A stretch of 37,652 nucleotides of DNA, from contig JAILKT010000111.1 in the NCBI GenBank assembly GCA_024693545.1, positions 1-37,652 on the forward strand. The letters are read 5' to 3'. The stretch is from Lachnospiraceae bacterium. GTDB lineage: Bacteria; Bacillota; Clostridia; Lachnospirales; Lachnospiraceae. The position numbers were made by a program, and so were the translations under genes. Below the pieces are notes generated by a model. It saw only the letters and a list, made by a program, of their open reading frames with translations. It searched no databases and had not been told where the DNA came from. Numbering within the stretch: the stretch's first letter is position 1; each line of letters opens with the position of its first letter. Below, piece by piece: positions 7,852-15,382 of this stretch.

Positions 7852-10800
7852 TGCATTTCCTACACTTGAAACTGAAACCGAATTAAAAAACGTCTTTTCC
7901 AAGGCCGAGGTGAGCAGTGTTACTGCGTTACCCGATAAAGATGATGTGATCGTTAATGCTTTAAGCAAAAAATATATCACAGGTCTGCAGATAGAAAGAA
8001 TGGAAAAGGCGCTTTTTACATCTGTTTTTTCAAAGGCCGAAAGACTTGTAACATTAAAAGTAAAATTCGAATTTGATGATAATACCGGCTTTGAAGCAAT
8101 GTGGGACAAATACAGACTGTATATGCCGGAAGAAATAGGAACAAAGAGCGGTTTACTTGCGTCACTATACAGAAATGCACGCGTGTCGGGCGAAGACGGA
8201 GTTATCACCATCGATATGGAGGACAGCTTTATTGCACATGAGAGACAGGGGCATCTCGCATCTGTCATAATCGACTATTGGAAGGATCGTTTCGGTATCG
8301 ATGTTAAAGTCGATTTTAAATACCACGAAATCGAGAGCAGAGATACATCCGGGCGGGATGAAATTATTCGTGTCATCAAGGAGAAGGAGATATACGAAAG
8401 CAAAGAGAACAGAAATGATACTGCGGACTATCCCGGCTCGGAAGACGATTGGTTTAACGATCTGGAACCCGATATAGAAGATGAAAACGACCGGGATCAA
8501 ATTGCATCCGATCACGGCAGCAATGCGGAAGAGATGCCGGGAGAAACAGAAAAGAAAGAAGCGGAAGTGCCGCAGACAGCAAAGGAAGAGCCGGCAGTTG
8601 CCAGGAAAAAGCAGAGCAAGGCATCAAAGGATGAAAAAACAAAAGGAACGTACGGAAAACGCTCCAAGAGGAAAAACGAAAAAGAACAGCAGGTCGATCC
8701 TGATATATTTTACGGCAAAAACTTTGAGGCTGAGCCTGTATCCATACAGCGCGCAGAGGAAGAAGTGGGCAATATAATTTGCGTTCGCGGTATGGTCATC
8801 AAGTTCGATACAAGAATAACAAAAACAGGTAAGTGTATCGTAATGTTCTGCATCACAGATTTTACCGATTCGATAGCCGGGAAGTTTTTCTGTGATCCCG
8901 AAGAACTTGATAATTATTCTTCAGGACTTGAGCGGGGTAAGTTTGTTATGGTCAACGGTCTTGTTGAACATGATATTTACGAACAGGAAATTATTCTTAA
9001 GAGAATTAACGGCATAAGGGCTATAAAAGATTTCAGAGTCAAGAGACGTGACGATGCCGAAGTTAAGCGTATCGAGCTCCATGCACATACAATGATGAGT
9101 GATATGGACGGCGTCATTCCGGTAGAAAAACTGATCAGGCGCGCTCTTGAGTGGGGGCATCGCGGGATAGCGATCACAGACCACGGAGTTGTTCAGGCTT
9201 TCCCTGTAGCTTTCCATGAGATAAAACAAGGTAAGTTTTCGGATGAGCTTGCCGAGAGATTAAAAGATTTTAAGATTGTATACGGATGTGAAGGATATAT
9301 CGTTGACGACGAGCTTGATGAAGTTACAGACGAAAAGGGCAGGACATATAAGCGTGAAAGTGACGGAAAATACAGTGTCGAATCGATACGTCATATGCCG
9401 TCGCACCATATTATTCTGTTATGCAAAAATGACATAGGCAGGATCAATCTTTATAAGCTTGTGTCGTATGCTCATCTTTACTACTTCGGAAGATATCCGA
9501 GGATACCCAAGAGCCTTTTGCGCGAAAACAGAGAGGGGATAATTGTCGGTTCCGCGTGTGAGGCGGGCGAACTGTTCCGCACGATAGTAAACGGAAAGCC
9601 GCAGGAGGAGATTGACAGGATTGCGTCGTTTTACGATTACTATGAGATACAGCAGGTCGGCAACAACGCCTATATGATCAACGATCGCAGATTCCCCGAC
9701 GTGAATTCGATTGAAGACCTCAAGCGTATAAATATGAAGATTTCGGACCTTGCGATCAGGGATAATAAGCCTTGTGTCGCAACCTGCGATGTCCATTTTC
9801 TTGATCCGGAGGATGAAATATACAGAAGGATACTCATGGCATCAAAGGGCTTTAAGGATGCCGACGAGCAGGCACCTCTTTATCTTCATACAACAGATGA
9901 AATGCTTGCCGAGTGTGCTTATCTCGGAGAAAACCGCGCTTATGAAGTGGTTGTTAAATATCCGAATGAGATATTTGATTCGATTGAGAAGATAGAGCCC
10001 GTGCGTCCGGATAAATGTCCTCCTGTCATAGAGGATTCGGATAAAACACTTCGTGAGATATGTGAAAACAAGGCACATTCCATGTACGGAGATAATCTTC
10101 CGGAGGCTGTTTCGAGCCGTCTTGAGCACGAGCTGGATTCCATTATAAAAAACGGATTTGCCGTTATGTATATAATCGCGCAGAAGCTTGTCTGGAAGTC
10201 GAATGAGGACGGATACCTTGTCGGGTCCCGTGGATCTGTCGGTTCGTCTTTTGTTGCGACCATGGCAGGAATTTCCGAGATAAATCCTTTGCCACCGCAT
10301 TATTATTGTCCGTCATGTCACTACAGTGAGTTTGATTCCGACATATGTAAAGAGTATTCAAGTAAATCAGGATTTGATCTTCCCGATAAGGTTTGCCCGG
10401 TATGCGGAAAACAACTCGTAAAAGAAGGACAGAACATACCTTTTGAAACGTTCCTCGGCTTTTATGGCGACAAAGAGCCCGATATTGACCTTAATTTTTC
10501 CGGGGAGTACCAGAGTAAGGCGCATGATTACACTGAAGTTATTTTCGGAAAAGGACAGACCTTCCGTGCGGGAACGATCGGAACCCTCGCCGAAAAAACA
10601 GCGTTTGGGATTGTTTCAAAGTATTATGAAGAACGCAATATAAGTTTGAGACGCTGCGAGAAAGAAAGGATCGCGGAGGGATGCGTCGGAGTAAGACGTA
10701 CATCGGGACAACATCCCGGTGGTATTGTTGTGCTTCCTCACGGCGAAAACATATTTTCGTTTACGCCCTTACAGCATCCGGCAAATGACATTGACAGCCC

Positions 10801-11920
10801 GATCATAACAACACATTTTGAATATCATTCGATAGATCACAATCTTTTGAAACTTGATATTCTCGGACACGACGATCCTACCATGGTGCGTATGCTTGAG
10901 GATCTTACCGGTGTGGACGTTAAAACGATACGGATGGATGATCCGAAGGTACTGTCGCTTTTCGCATCGACCGAAGCGATAGGAGCCAATCCAAACGACA
11001 TTGACGGTATCGACCTCGGATGTCTGGGACTTCCGGAACTTGGAACCAATTTTGTTATGCAGATGCTTAAAGAGGCGAAACCGAAGACTTTCTCCGACAT
11101 GGTTAAGATATCCGGGCTTTCACACGGAACAGATGTATGGACAAATAATGCAAGTGATTATATCAAGAACGGAGACTGTACGATTGAGACCGCCATATGC
11201 ACACGTGACGATATAATGATCTATCTTATCTCAAAAGGGATAGAACCGGGACTTGCTTTCAAGACTATGGAGTCGGTTCGAAAGGGAAAAGGTCTCAAAC
11301 CGGAGATGGAGCAGGCGATGATAGAACATGATGTTCCCGAGTGGTACAGAGATTCCTGCAAGAAGATAAAATATATGTTCCCGAAGGCGCATGCATGTGC
11401 TTATATGGTTATGGCTTTCAGGATCGCACATTTTAAAGTTTATTATCCTCTGGCATATTATGCGGCATATTTCAGCATAAGAGCAACCGGTTTTGATTAT
11501 GAAAAGATGGCACTCGGAAAGACCGATCTTATGGGTTACCTTGCCATCAACAAGACCAAGCCAAAGAATGCCAGAACGGCCAAGGATGATAAGGAACTGG
11601 ATGATATGCATCTTGTTTTGGAATATTATGCAAGGGGCTTTAATTTCGTGCCTATAGACATCTATAAAGCTAAAGCACGTCATTTTACGATAGTTGACGG
11701 AGCTCTTATGCCTTCGCTTGTCACGCTTTCGGGACTCGGAGAAAAAGCTGCCGAAATGATAGAAGATGTCGCCTCACGAAAGAGATTCCTCTCAAAGGAT
11801 GATTTCAAGAGAAGCTGTAAAGTAAGTGATACCATTGTACAGCTTATGTCAAAACTCGGTCTTCTTGACGAACTTCCCGATTCCGAGCAGATTTCGTTTG
11901 CCGATATGTTTGGTATGTAA
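7838..11920 (+). CDS. polC: PolC-type DNA polymerase III alpha subunit lacking the exonuclease domain
   Basis: 1360 aa replicative polymerase. Domain order: N-terminal domain (1-200), Lys/Glu-rich linker (about 205-290), OB fold (about 300-400), first PHP half with HAHT (415-418), MD (423-424), GH (440-441), TDH (447-449) and YGCE (482-485), second PHP half with His524, Cys574 and D651xH653, then the polymerase core. The zinc finger has Cys824/827 and Cys853/856. The active site has Asp882 and Asp884 (PDIDLNFSGEYQ) and Asp1007 (KLDILGHDDP). The DnaQ-like exonuclease normally inserted after YGxE...IVDD is missing: only about 30 residues join D491 to H523, and no FDxETTG block exists anywhere. 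The frame is intact across the junction. ATG 7838 is preferred over TTG 7829, which is too close to AAAGGAG at 7821-7827. Overlaps ispG by 14 nt. Confidence 0.96.
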   Translation: MLFFDAFPTLETETELKNVFSKAEVSSVTALPDKDDVIVNALSKKYITGLQIERMEKALFTSVFSKAERLVTLKVKFEFDDNTGFEAMWDKYRLYMPEEIGTKSGLLASLYRNARVSGEDGVITIDMEDSFIAHERQGHLASVIIDYWKDRFGIDVKVDFKYHEIESRDTSGRDEIIRVIKEKEIYESKENRNDTADYPGSEDDWFNDLEPDIEDENDRDQIASDHGSNAEEMPGETEKKEAEVPQTAKEEPAVARKKQSKASKDEKTKGTYGKRSKRKNEKEQQVDPDIFYGKNFEAEPVSIQRAEEEVGNIICVRGMVIKFDTRITKTGKCIVMFCITDFTDSIAGKFFCDPEELDNYSSGLERGKFVMVNGLVEHDIYEQEIILKRINGIRAIKDFRVKRRDDAEVKRIELHAHTMMSDMDGVIPVEKLIRRALEWGHRGIAITDHGVVQAFPVAFHEIKQGKFSDELAERLKDFKIVYGCEGYIVDDELDEVTDEKGRTYKRESDGKYSVESIRHMPSHHIILLCKNDIGRINLYKLVSYAHLYYFGRYPRIPKSLLRENREGIIVGSACEAGELFRTIVNGKPQEEIDRIASFYDYYEIQQVGNNAYMINDRRFPDVNSIEDLKRINMKISDLAIRDNKPCVATCDVHFLDPEDEIYRRILMASKGFKDADEQAPLYLHTTDEMLAECAYLGENRAYEVVVKYPNEIFDSIEKIEPVRPDKCPPVIEDSDKTLREICENKAHSMYGDNLPEAVSSRLEHELDSIIKNGFAVMYIIAQKLVWKSNEDGYLVGSRGSVGSSFVATMAGISEINPLPPHYYCPSCHYSEFDSDICKEYSSKSGFDLPDKVCPVCGKQLVKEGQNIPFETFLGFYGDKEPDIDLNFSGEYQSKAHDYTEVIFGKGQTFRAGTIGTLAEKTAFGIVSKYYEERNISLRRCEKERIAEGCVGVRRTSGQHPGGIVVLPHGENIFSFTPLQHPANDIDSPIITTHFEYHSIDHNLLKLDILGHDDPTMVRMLEDLTGVDVKTIRMDDPKVLSLFASTEAIGANPNDIDGIDLGCLGLPELGTNFVMQMLKEAKPKTFSDMVKISGLSHGTDVWTNNASDYIKNGDCTIETAICTRDDIMIYLISKGIEPGLAFKTMESVRKGKGLKPEMEQAMIEHDVPEWYRDSCKKIKYMFPKAHACAYMVMAFRIAHFKVYYPLAYYAAYFSIRATGFDYEKMALGKTDLMGYLAINKTKPKNARTAKDDKELDDMHLVLEYYARGFNFVPIDIYKAKARHFTIVDGALMPSLVTLSGLGEKAAEMIEDVASRKRFLSKDDFKRSCKVSDTIVQLMSKLGLLDELPDSEQISFADMFGM

Positions 11921-11936
11921 AAGGAGAAAAAAGTTC

Positions 11937-11965
11937 TTGCATTCCTTTTTAGGGTATGATAATAT
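11937..11965 (+). promoter_or_regulatory. Promoter of the tRNA-Glu unit
   Basis: TTGCAT (11937-11942), 17 nt, TAATAT (11960-11965), with an extended -10 TATG at 11955-11958. Transcription would start near 11972, about 33 nt ahead of the tRNA. Confidence 0.65.
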
Positions 11966-11974
11966 ACTATTCGC

Positions 11975-11993
11975 TGACGCAAGAAACGCGTCA
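11975..11993 (+). other. Hairpin in the tRNA-Glu 5' leader
   Basis: TGACGC (11975-11980) and GCGTCA (11988-11993) form a perfect 6-bp stem with a 7-nt loop, placed between the predicted transcription start and the mature tRNA. It would be removed by RNase P. Confidence 0.4.
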
Positions 11994-12004
11994 CAAGATG
12001 TGAT

Positions 12005-12076
12005 GGCGAATTGGTCAAGAGGCTAAGACGCCGCCCTCTCACGGCGGAAACAGGGGTTCGATTCCCCTATTCGTCA
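12005..12076 (+). tRNA. tRNA-Glu (anticodon CTC)
   Basis: 72 nt cloverleaf. Acceptor GGCGAAT pairs with ATTCGTC (one G-U), and the discriminator is A at 12076. The anticodon stem CCGCC/GGCGG holds the loop CTCTCAC, giving CTC, which reads GAG. The T arm is AGGGG TTCGATT CCCCT. The 3' CCA is not encoded (TTT follows). It stands alone between polC and rny, with its own promoter and a strong terminator right behind it. Confidence 0.95.
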
Positions 12077-12081
12077 TTTGA

Positions 12082-12113
12082 AACTTCCCGAATTGTTTCG
12101 GGAAGTTTTTTTT
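12082..12113 (+). terminator. Intrinsic terminator of the tRNA-Glu unit
   Basis: Perfect 11-bp stem AACTTCCCGAA (12082-12092) and TTCGGGAAGTT (12097-12107), 4-nt loop, then an eight-T run and a further T-rich stretch. A textbook Rho-independent terminator. Confidence 0.93.
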
Positions 12114-12130
12114 ATTTTTTTAATTATTCC

Positions 12131-12159
12131 TTGACACCCCTTGAGAATAACTATAGAAT
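12131..12159 (+). promoter_or_regulatory. Promoter of rny
   Basis: Consensus TTGACA (12131-12136), 17-nt spacer, TAGAAT (12154-12159). Transcription should start near 12166, giving a leader of about 57 nt. Confidence 0.78.
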
Positions 12160-12222
12160 AAAAATGTTGTAGTGGTGGAATCACTATGATGACAAATAAA
12201 TATTTCCAGGAGGGACTTGTTC

Positions 12223-13779
12223 TTGATTTACGCTATTTGCAGCGTTGGCGGTCTCATCATCGGAGCGATTGCAGCATGGATAATTGCATCCAAAGTCGTT
12301 ATAGCCCGTAAAAACAGGGAAGACGAAGCAACTATAGGTTCGGCGAAAACGAGAGCCAAGGAAATTATCGATGAAGCTACCAAAACCGGTGAAGCCAAAA
12401 AACGCGAGGCTTTGGTTGAAGTCAAGGAAGAATCTATCCGCGCCAGAAAAGAACTCGATAAAGAGATCAGAGCACGAAACGGAGAACTTCAGCACTATGA
12501 GCAACGTGTGCTGAAGAAGGAAGAAAACCTTGACCGCAAGCTCGAAGCCGTGGAAAAGAAAGAAGCGAAGATTGCTGCTAAAGAACTGGAACTTGAAAGG
12601 ATCATGAGTGAACAGGAAGAAGCTCGTGATAAACAGATTCAGGAATTAGAGAAAATCTCGTCAATGACCTCCGAACAAGCTAAGGAATATCTTATTAAGA
12701 CAGTCGAAGATGATGTAAAACACGAAACAGCGATTCTTATTAAGGATCTTGAGCAGAAAGCTAAGGATGAGGCAGATAAAAAGGCTAAGGATTTAGTTGT
12801 AAATGCGATCCAGAAAACTGCTGTCGATCATGTCGCTGAAGCTACCATCTCGGTTGTACAGTTACCAAGCGATGAGATGAAGGGTCGTATTATCGGTCGT
12901 GAAGGCCGCAACATTCGTACTCTCGAAACGCTTACGGGTATTGATCTTATCATTGATGATACCCCTGAGGCTGTAGTTATTTCAGGCTTCGATCCCATCA
13001 GAAGAGAGGTCGCAAGGATCGCACTCGAAAAACTTATTGTGGACGGTCGCATACACCCCACAAGAATTGAAGAGATGGTTGAAAAAGCCAGAAAAGAAGT
13101 TGAACAGTCTATCAGAGAAGCAGGTGAAAATGCCGCTCTTGAAGCAGGTGTTCATAATATTCATCCCGAACTCATTAAGCTGCTTGGTAAGATGAAATTT
13201 CGTACCAGCTACGGTCAGAACGCTCTCAAGCATTCGGTTGAGGTTGCACTTCTTGCGGGACAGCTCGCGGGAGAGCTTGGCCTTGATGTAAGACTTGCGA
13301 AGCGTGCCGGACTGTTGCATGATATCGGCAAATCGATCGATCAGGAAATGGAAGGAACCCATGTTCAGATCGGCGTTGACCTTTGCCGTAAGTATAAGGA
13401 ATCAGCTATTGTTATCAATGCCGTTGAGGCACATCACGGAGATGTTGAATTCCAGTCGCTTATTGCATGCATAGTTCAGGCTGCAGACGCTATCTCGGCT
13501 GCTAGGCCGGGAGCGAGAAAAGAGACCCTTGAGACCTATACAACCAGGCTCAAGCAGCTCGAGGATATTTCCGGAAGCTTTAAGGGAGTCGAGAAATCTT
13601 TCGCCATTCAGGCAGGAAGAGAAGTAAGAGTTATGGTCGTTCCCGAACAGATCAATGATGATAACATGGTATTGCTTGCGCGTGACATCTCAAAGAAGAT
13701 CGAAGCGGAGCTTGAATATCCGGGACAGATAAAAGTCAATGTTATCAGGGAATCAAGAGTAACCGATTACGCAAAATGA
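12223..13779 (+). CDS. rny: Ribonuclease Y
   Basis: 518 aa membrane-anchored endoribonuclease that starts mRNA turnover in Firmicutes. Order: an N-terminal membrane helix (about 3-22), a long charged coiled coil (about 30-200), the KH RNA-binding domain with [14 protein letters not shown] and [18 protein letters not shown], and an HD phosphohydrolase domain with LLHDIGKS (His366, Asp367) and VEAHHGD. Length and order match the family (about 520 aa). AGGAGGG (12208-12214) sits 8 nt before TTG 12223 but only 2 nt before TTG 12217, so I place the start at 12223. It is a single-gene unit with its own promoter and a hairpin at its 3' end. Confidence 0.95.
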   Translation: MIYAICSVGGLIIGAIAAWIIASKVVIARKNREDEATIGSAKTRAKEIIDEATKTGEAKKREALVEVKEESIRARKELDKEIRARNGELQHYEQRVLKKEENLDRKLEAVEKKEAKIAAKELELERIMSEQEEARDKQIQELEKISSMTSEQAKEYLIKTVEDDVKHETAILIKDLEQKAKDEADKKAKDLVVNAIQKTAVDHVAEATISVVQLPSDEMKGRIIGREGRNIRTLETLTGIDLIIDDTPEAVVISGFDPIRREVARIALEKLIVDGRIHPTRIEEMVEKARKEVEQSIREAGENAALEAGVHNIHPELIKLLGKMKFRTSYGQNALKHSVEVALLAGQLAGELGLDVRLAKRAGLLHDIGKSIDQEMEGTHVQIGVDLCRKYKESAIVINAVEAHHGDVEFQSLIACIVQAADAISAARPGARKETLETYTTRLKQLEDISGSFKGVEKSFAIQAGREVRVMVVPEQINDDNMVLLARDISKKIEAELEYPGQIKVNVIRESRVTDYAK

Positions 13780-13783
13780 AAAC

Positions 13784-13819
13784 AAATTTCCCCGTACGTG
13801 TTTTGTACGGGGAAAATTT
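13784..13819 (+). terminator. Hairpin terminator behind rny
   Basis: Long GC-rich stem: TTTCCCCGTAC pairs with GTACGGGGAAA around a 7-nt loop, extended by AAAT/ATTT at the base. The U-run is short (TTT), so efficiency is uncertain. The symmetry suggests it could act on both strands. Confidence 0.65.
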
Positions 13820-13836
13820 CATGTAAGGGAGAAATA

Positions 13837-13847
13837 TATGTTATAAT
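13837..13847 (+). promoter_or_regulatory. Extended -10 promoter candidate ahead of the aminotransferase
   Basis: TATG-T-TATAAT at 13837-13847 matches the extended -10 consensus exactly; the -35 region is poor. It would give a leader of about 230 nt. Confidence 0.45.
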
Positions 13848-13916
13848 TCTTCTCAATCTATGAATTTTTATTCAATACAGATGAAATGAAATATTTAGGA
13901 CTAACAAAATAAAATG

Positions 13917-13945
13917 TTGTAATATTGATGCATATACAGTAAAAT
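13917..13945 (+). promoter_or_regulatory. Second promoter candidate ahead of the aminotransferase
   Basis: TTGTAA (13917-13922), 17 nt, TAAAAT (13940-13945), with a leader of about 133 nt. The gene-free stretch 13780-14084 holds this, the extended -10 site, the rny hairpin and the AGATCA array; I see no ORF with a ribosome site in it. Confidence 0.45.
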
Positions 13946-13994
13946 ATGTTGAAAAATGCTGACCGAACGATGATCGGAGAAAATACAAACCATA

Positions 13995-14030
13995 AGATCA
14001 TAATTCCGGTGATCTGCTAATGATAGATCA
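13995..14030 (+). promoter_or_regulatory. Three alternating half-sites AGATCA / TGATCT / AGATCA
   Basis: AGATCA (13995-14000), TGATCT (14010-14015) and AGATCA (14025-14030) occur at an exact 15-bp period. As DNA this is two overlapping inverted repeats, which could be an operator. As RNA the central element can pair with either flank, giving two mutually exclusive 6-bp hairpins with 9-nt loops, 55 nt before the start codon. Confidence 0.4.
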
Positions 14031-14084
14031 TAAATGTATAATTATGAGATAAACGGTTATAAGAATAAGGAAAGGGTATATCAC

Positions 14085-15284
14085 ATGTCATTAGAATTGT
14101 CAAAAAGAGCAACGGGGGTAAAACCCTCATCAACACTTGCCATCAGTGACAAGGCAAAACAGCTTAAAGCAGCGGGAAGGGACGTTGTAAGTTTCGGCGC
14201 GGGAGAACCTGATTTCCCTACACCGAAGAATATTTGCGACGCCGCAATAAAGGCCATTAATGACGGGTTTACAAAATACACCGCAGCATCGGGAATAGTT
14301 GACCTTAAAGAGGCTGTATGTGAGAAATTCAGAAAGTTCAACAAGATCAATTACGAACCTTCTCAGATCGTTATAAGTAACGGTGGAAAGCATTCTCTTA
14401 CAAATGTATTTTCCGCTATCATCGATCCCGGAGACGAAGTGATCATACCTTCACCTTATTGGCTTTCTTATCCCGAAATGATAAAGCTTGTAGGCGGAGT
14501 GCCTGTGTATGTTCAGTGCCGAAAGGAAAACGGCTATAAGATCGACAGCAAGGAACTTGAAGCTGCGATCACCCCCCGTACAAAGGCATTTGTCCTCAAT
14601 TCTCCCAACAACCCCACGGGTATGCTTTATTCAAGAAACGAACTTAGTGAACTTGCCGAGGTCGTTGTAAAAAATGATATCTACTGTATAGCGGACGAGA
14701 TGTATGAAAATCTCGTTTATACGGATGAGGAATTTGTGAGCATAGCATCACTTTCGGACGAAGTTTACAAGAGAACCGTTACCGTGAGCGGTATGGCTAA
14801 GAGCTATTCCATGACGGGTTGGAGAATAGGATATACAGGTTCTTCTAAAGAACTGGCAAAGGCTATGGGAAGCATTCAGTCTCATCAGACCTCTAACCCC
14901 AACTCGATCGCGCAGAAAGCGGCACTCGAAGCACTTACGGGGCCTCAGGATACAGTTGCGGTCATGAAAGAAGAGTTTAAGAAGAGAAGTATATATACAT
15001 TTGAAAGAATTGAGGCTATGCCGCTTGTATCGATGCTCAAACCAACCGGAGCATTTTATGCGTTTGTTGACGTAAGCGAGACGTTTGAGAAGTCTCATAA
15101 CGGCAAGAAGGTTAGTGACGTATTCGGCCTTGCAGATATCCTTCTTAATGAATATGATGTCGCGGTCATTCCCTGCAGTGATTTCGGATTCCCTACACAT
15201 ATCAGACTTTCATATGCGACATCGCTTGAAACGATAAAGAAGGGCCTTGACAGAATAGAGGATTTTTTAAAAAGTCTTAAATAA
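14085..15284 (+). CDS. Pyridoxal-phosphate class I aminotransferase (aspartate aminotransferase-like)
   Basis: 399 aa, the normal length for AspB-type enzymes. Fold-type I features in order: GAGEPDFPTP, KYTAASGIVDLKEAV, the NGGKHSL cofactor loop, SPYWLSYPEM, LNSPNNPTG, IADEMYENLVY, and SGMAKSYSMTGWRIGY with Lys239 as the PLP Schiff-base lysine. It likely moves amino groups between aspartate (or a related amino acid) and 2-oxoglutarate; the exact substrate cannot be read from sequence. ATG 14085 has AAGGAAAGGG upstream; an in-frame ATG at 14034 has none. It is monocistronic or the first gene of a unit with alaS, 98 nt downstream. Its leader has unusual symmetry (13995-14030). Confidence 0.92.
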   Translation: MSLELSKRATGVKPSSTLAISDKAKQLKAAGRDVVSFGAGEPDFPTPKNICDAAIKAINDGFTKYTAASGIVDLKEAVCEKFRKFNKINYEPSQIVISNGGKHSLTNVFSAIIDPGDEVIIPSPYWLSYPEMIKLVGGVPVYVQCRKENGYKIDSKELEAAITPRTKAFVLNSPNNPTGMLYSRNELSELAEVVVKNDIYCIADEMYENLVYTDEEFVSIASLSDEVYKRTVTVSGMAKSYSMTGWRIGYTGSSKELAKAMGSIQSHQTSNPNSIAQKAALEALTGPQDTVAVMKEEFKKRSIYTFERIEAMPLVSMLKPTGAFYAFVDVSETFEKSHNGKKVSDVFGLADILLNEYDVAVIPCSDFGFPTHIRLSYATSLETIKKGLDRIEDFLKSLK

Positions 15285-15304
15285 ATCAGAAAACAGAGTT
15301 ACGA

Positions 15305-15351
15305 ATGATTTGCGAAAATTCGGAGAAAGACTGTGTTTTATGATTTGCGAA
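15305..15351. repeat. 12-bp direct repeat upstream of alaS
   Basis: ATGATTTGCGAA occurs at 15305-15316 and again at 15340-15351. No T-box motifs or terminator are visible in this short gap. Confidence 0.55.
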
Positions 15352-15382
15352 TAAATGAGTTAAAAATGAGGGAGAAGCAGTG

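Noticed and set aside
15285-15382. T-box riboswitch ahead of alaS
   Set aside because: The gap is only about 98 nt and shows no T-box sequence or terminator; a short direct repeat is all it holds.
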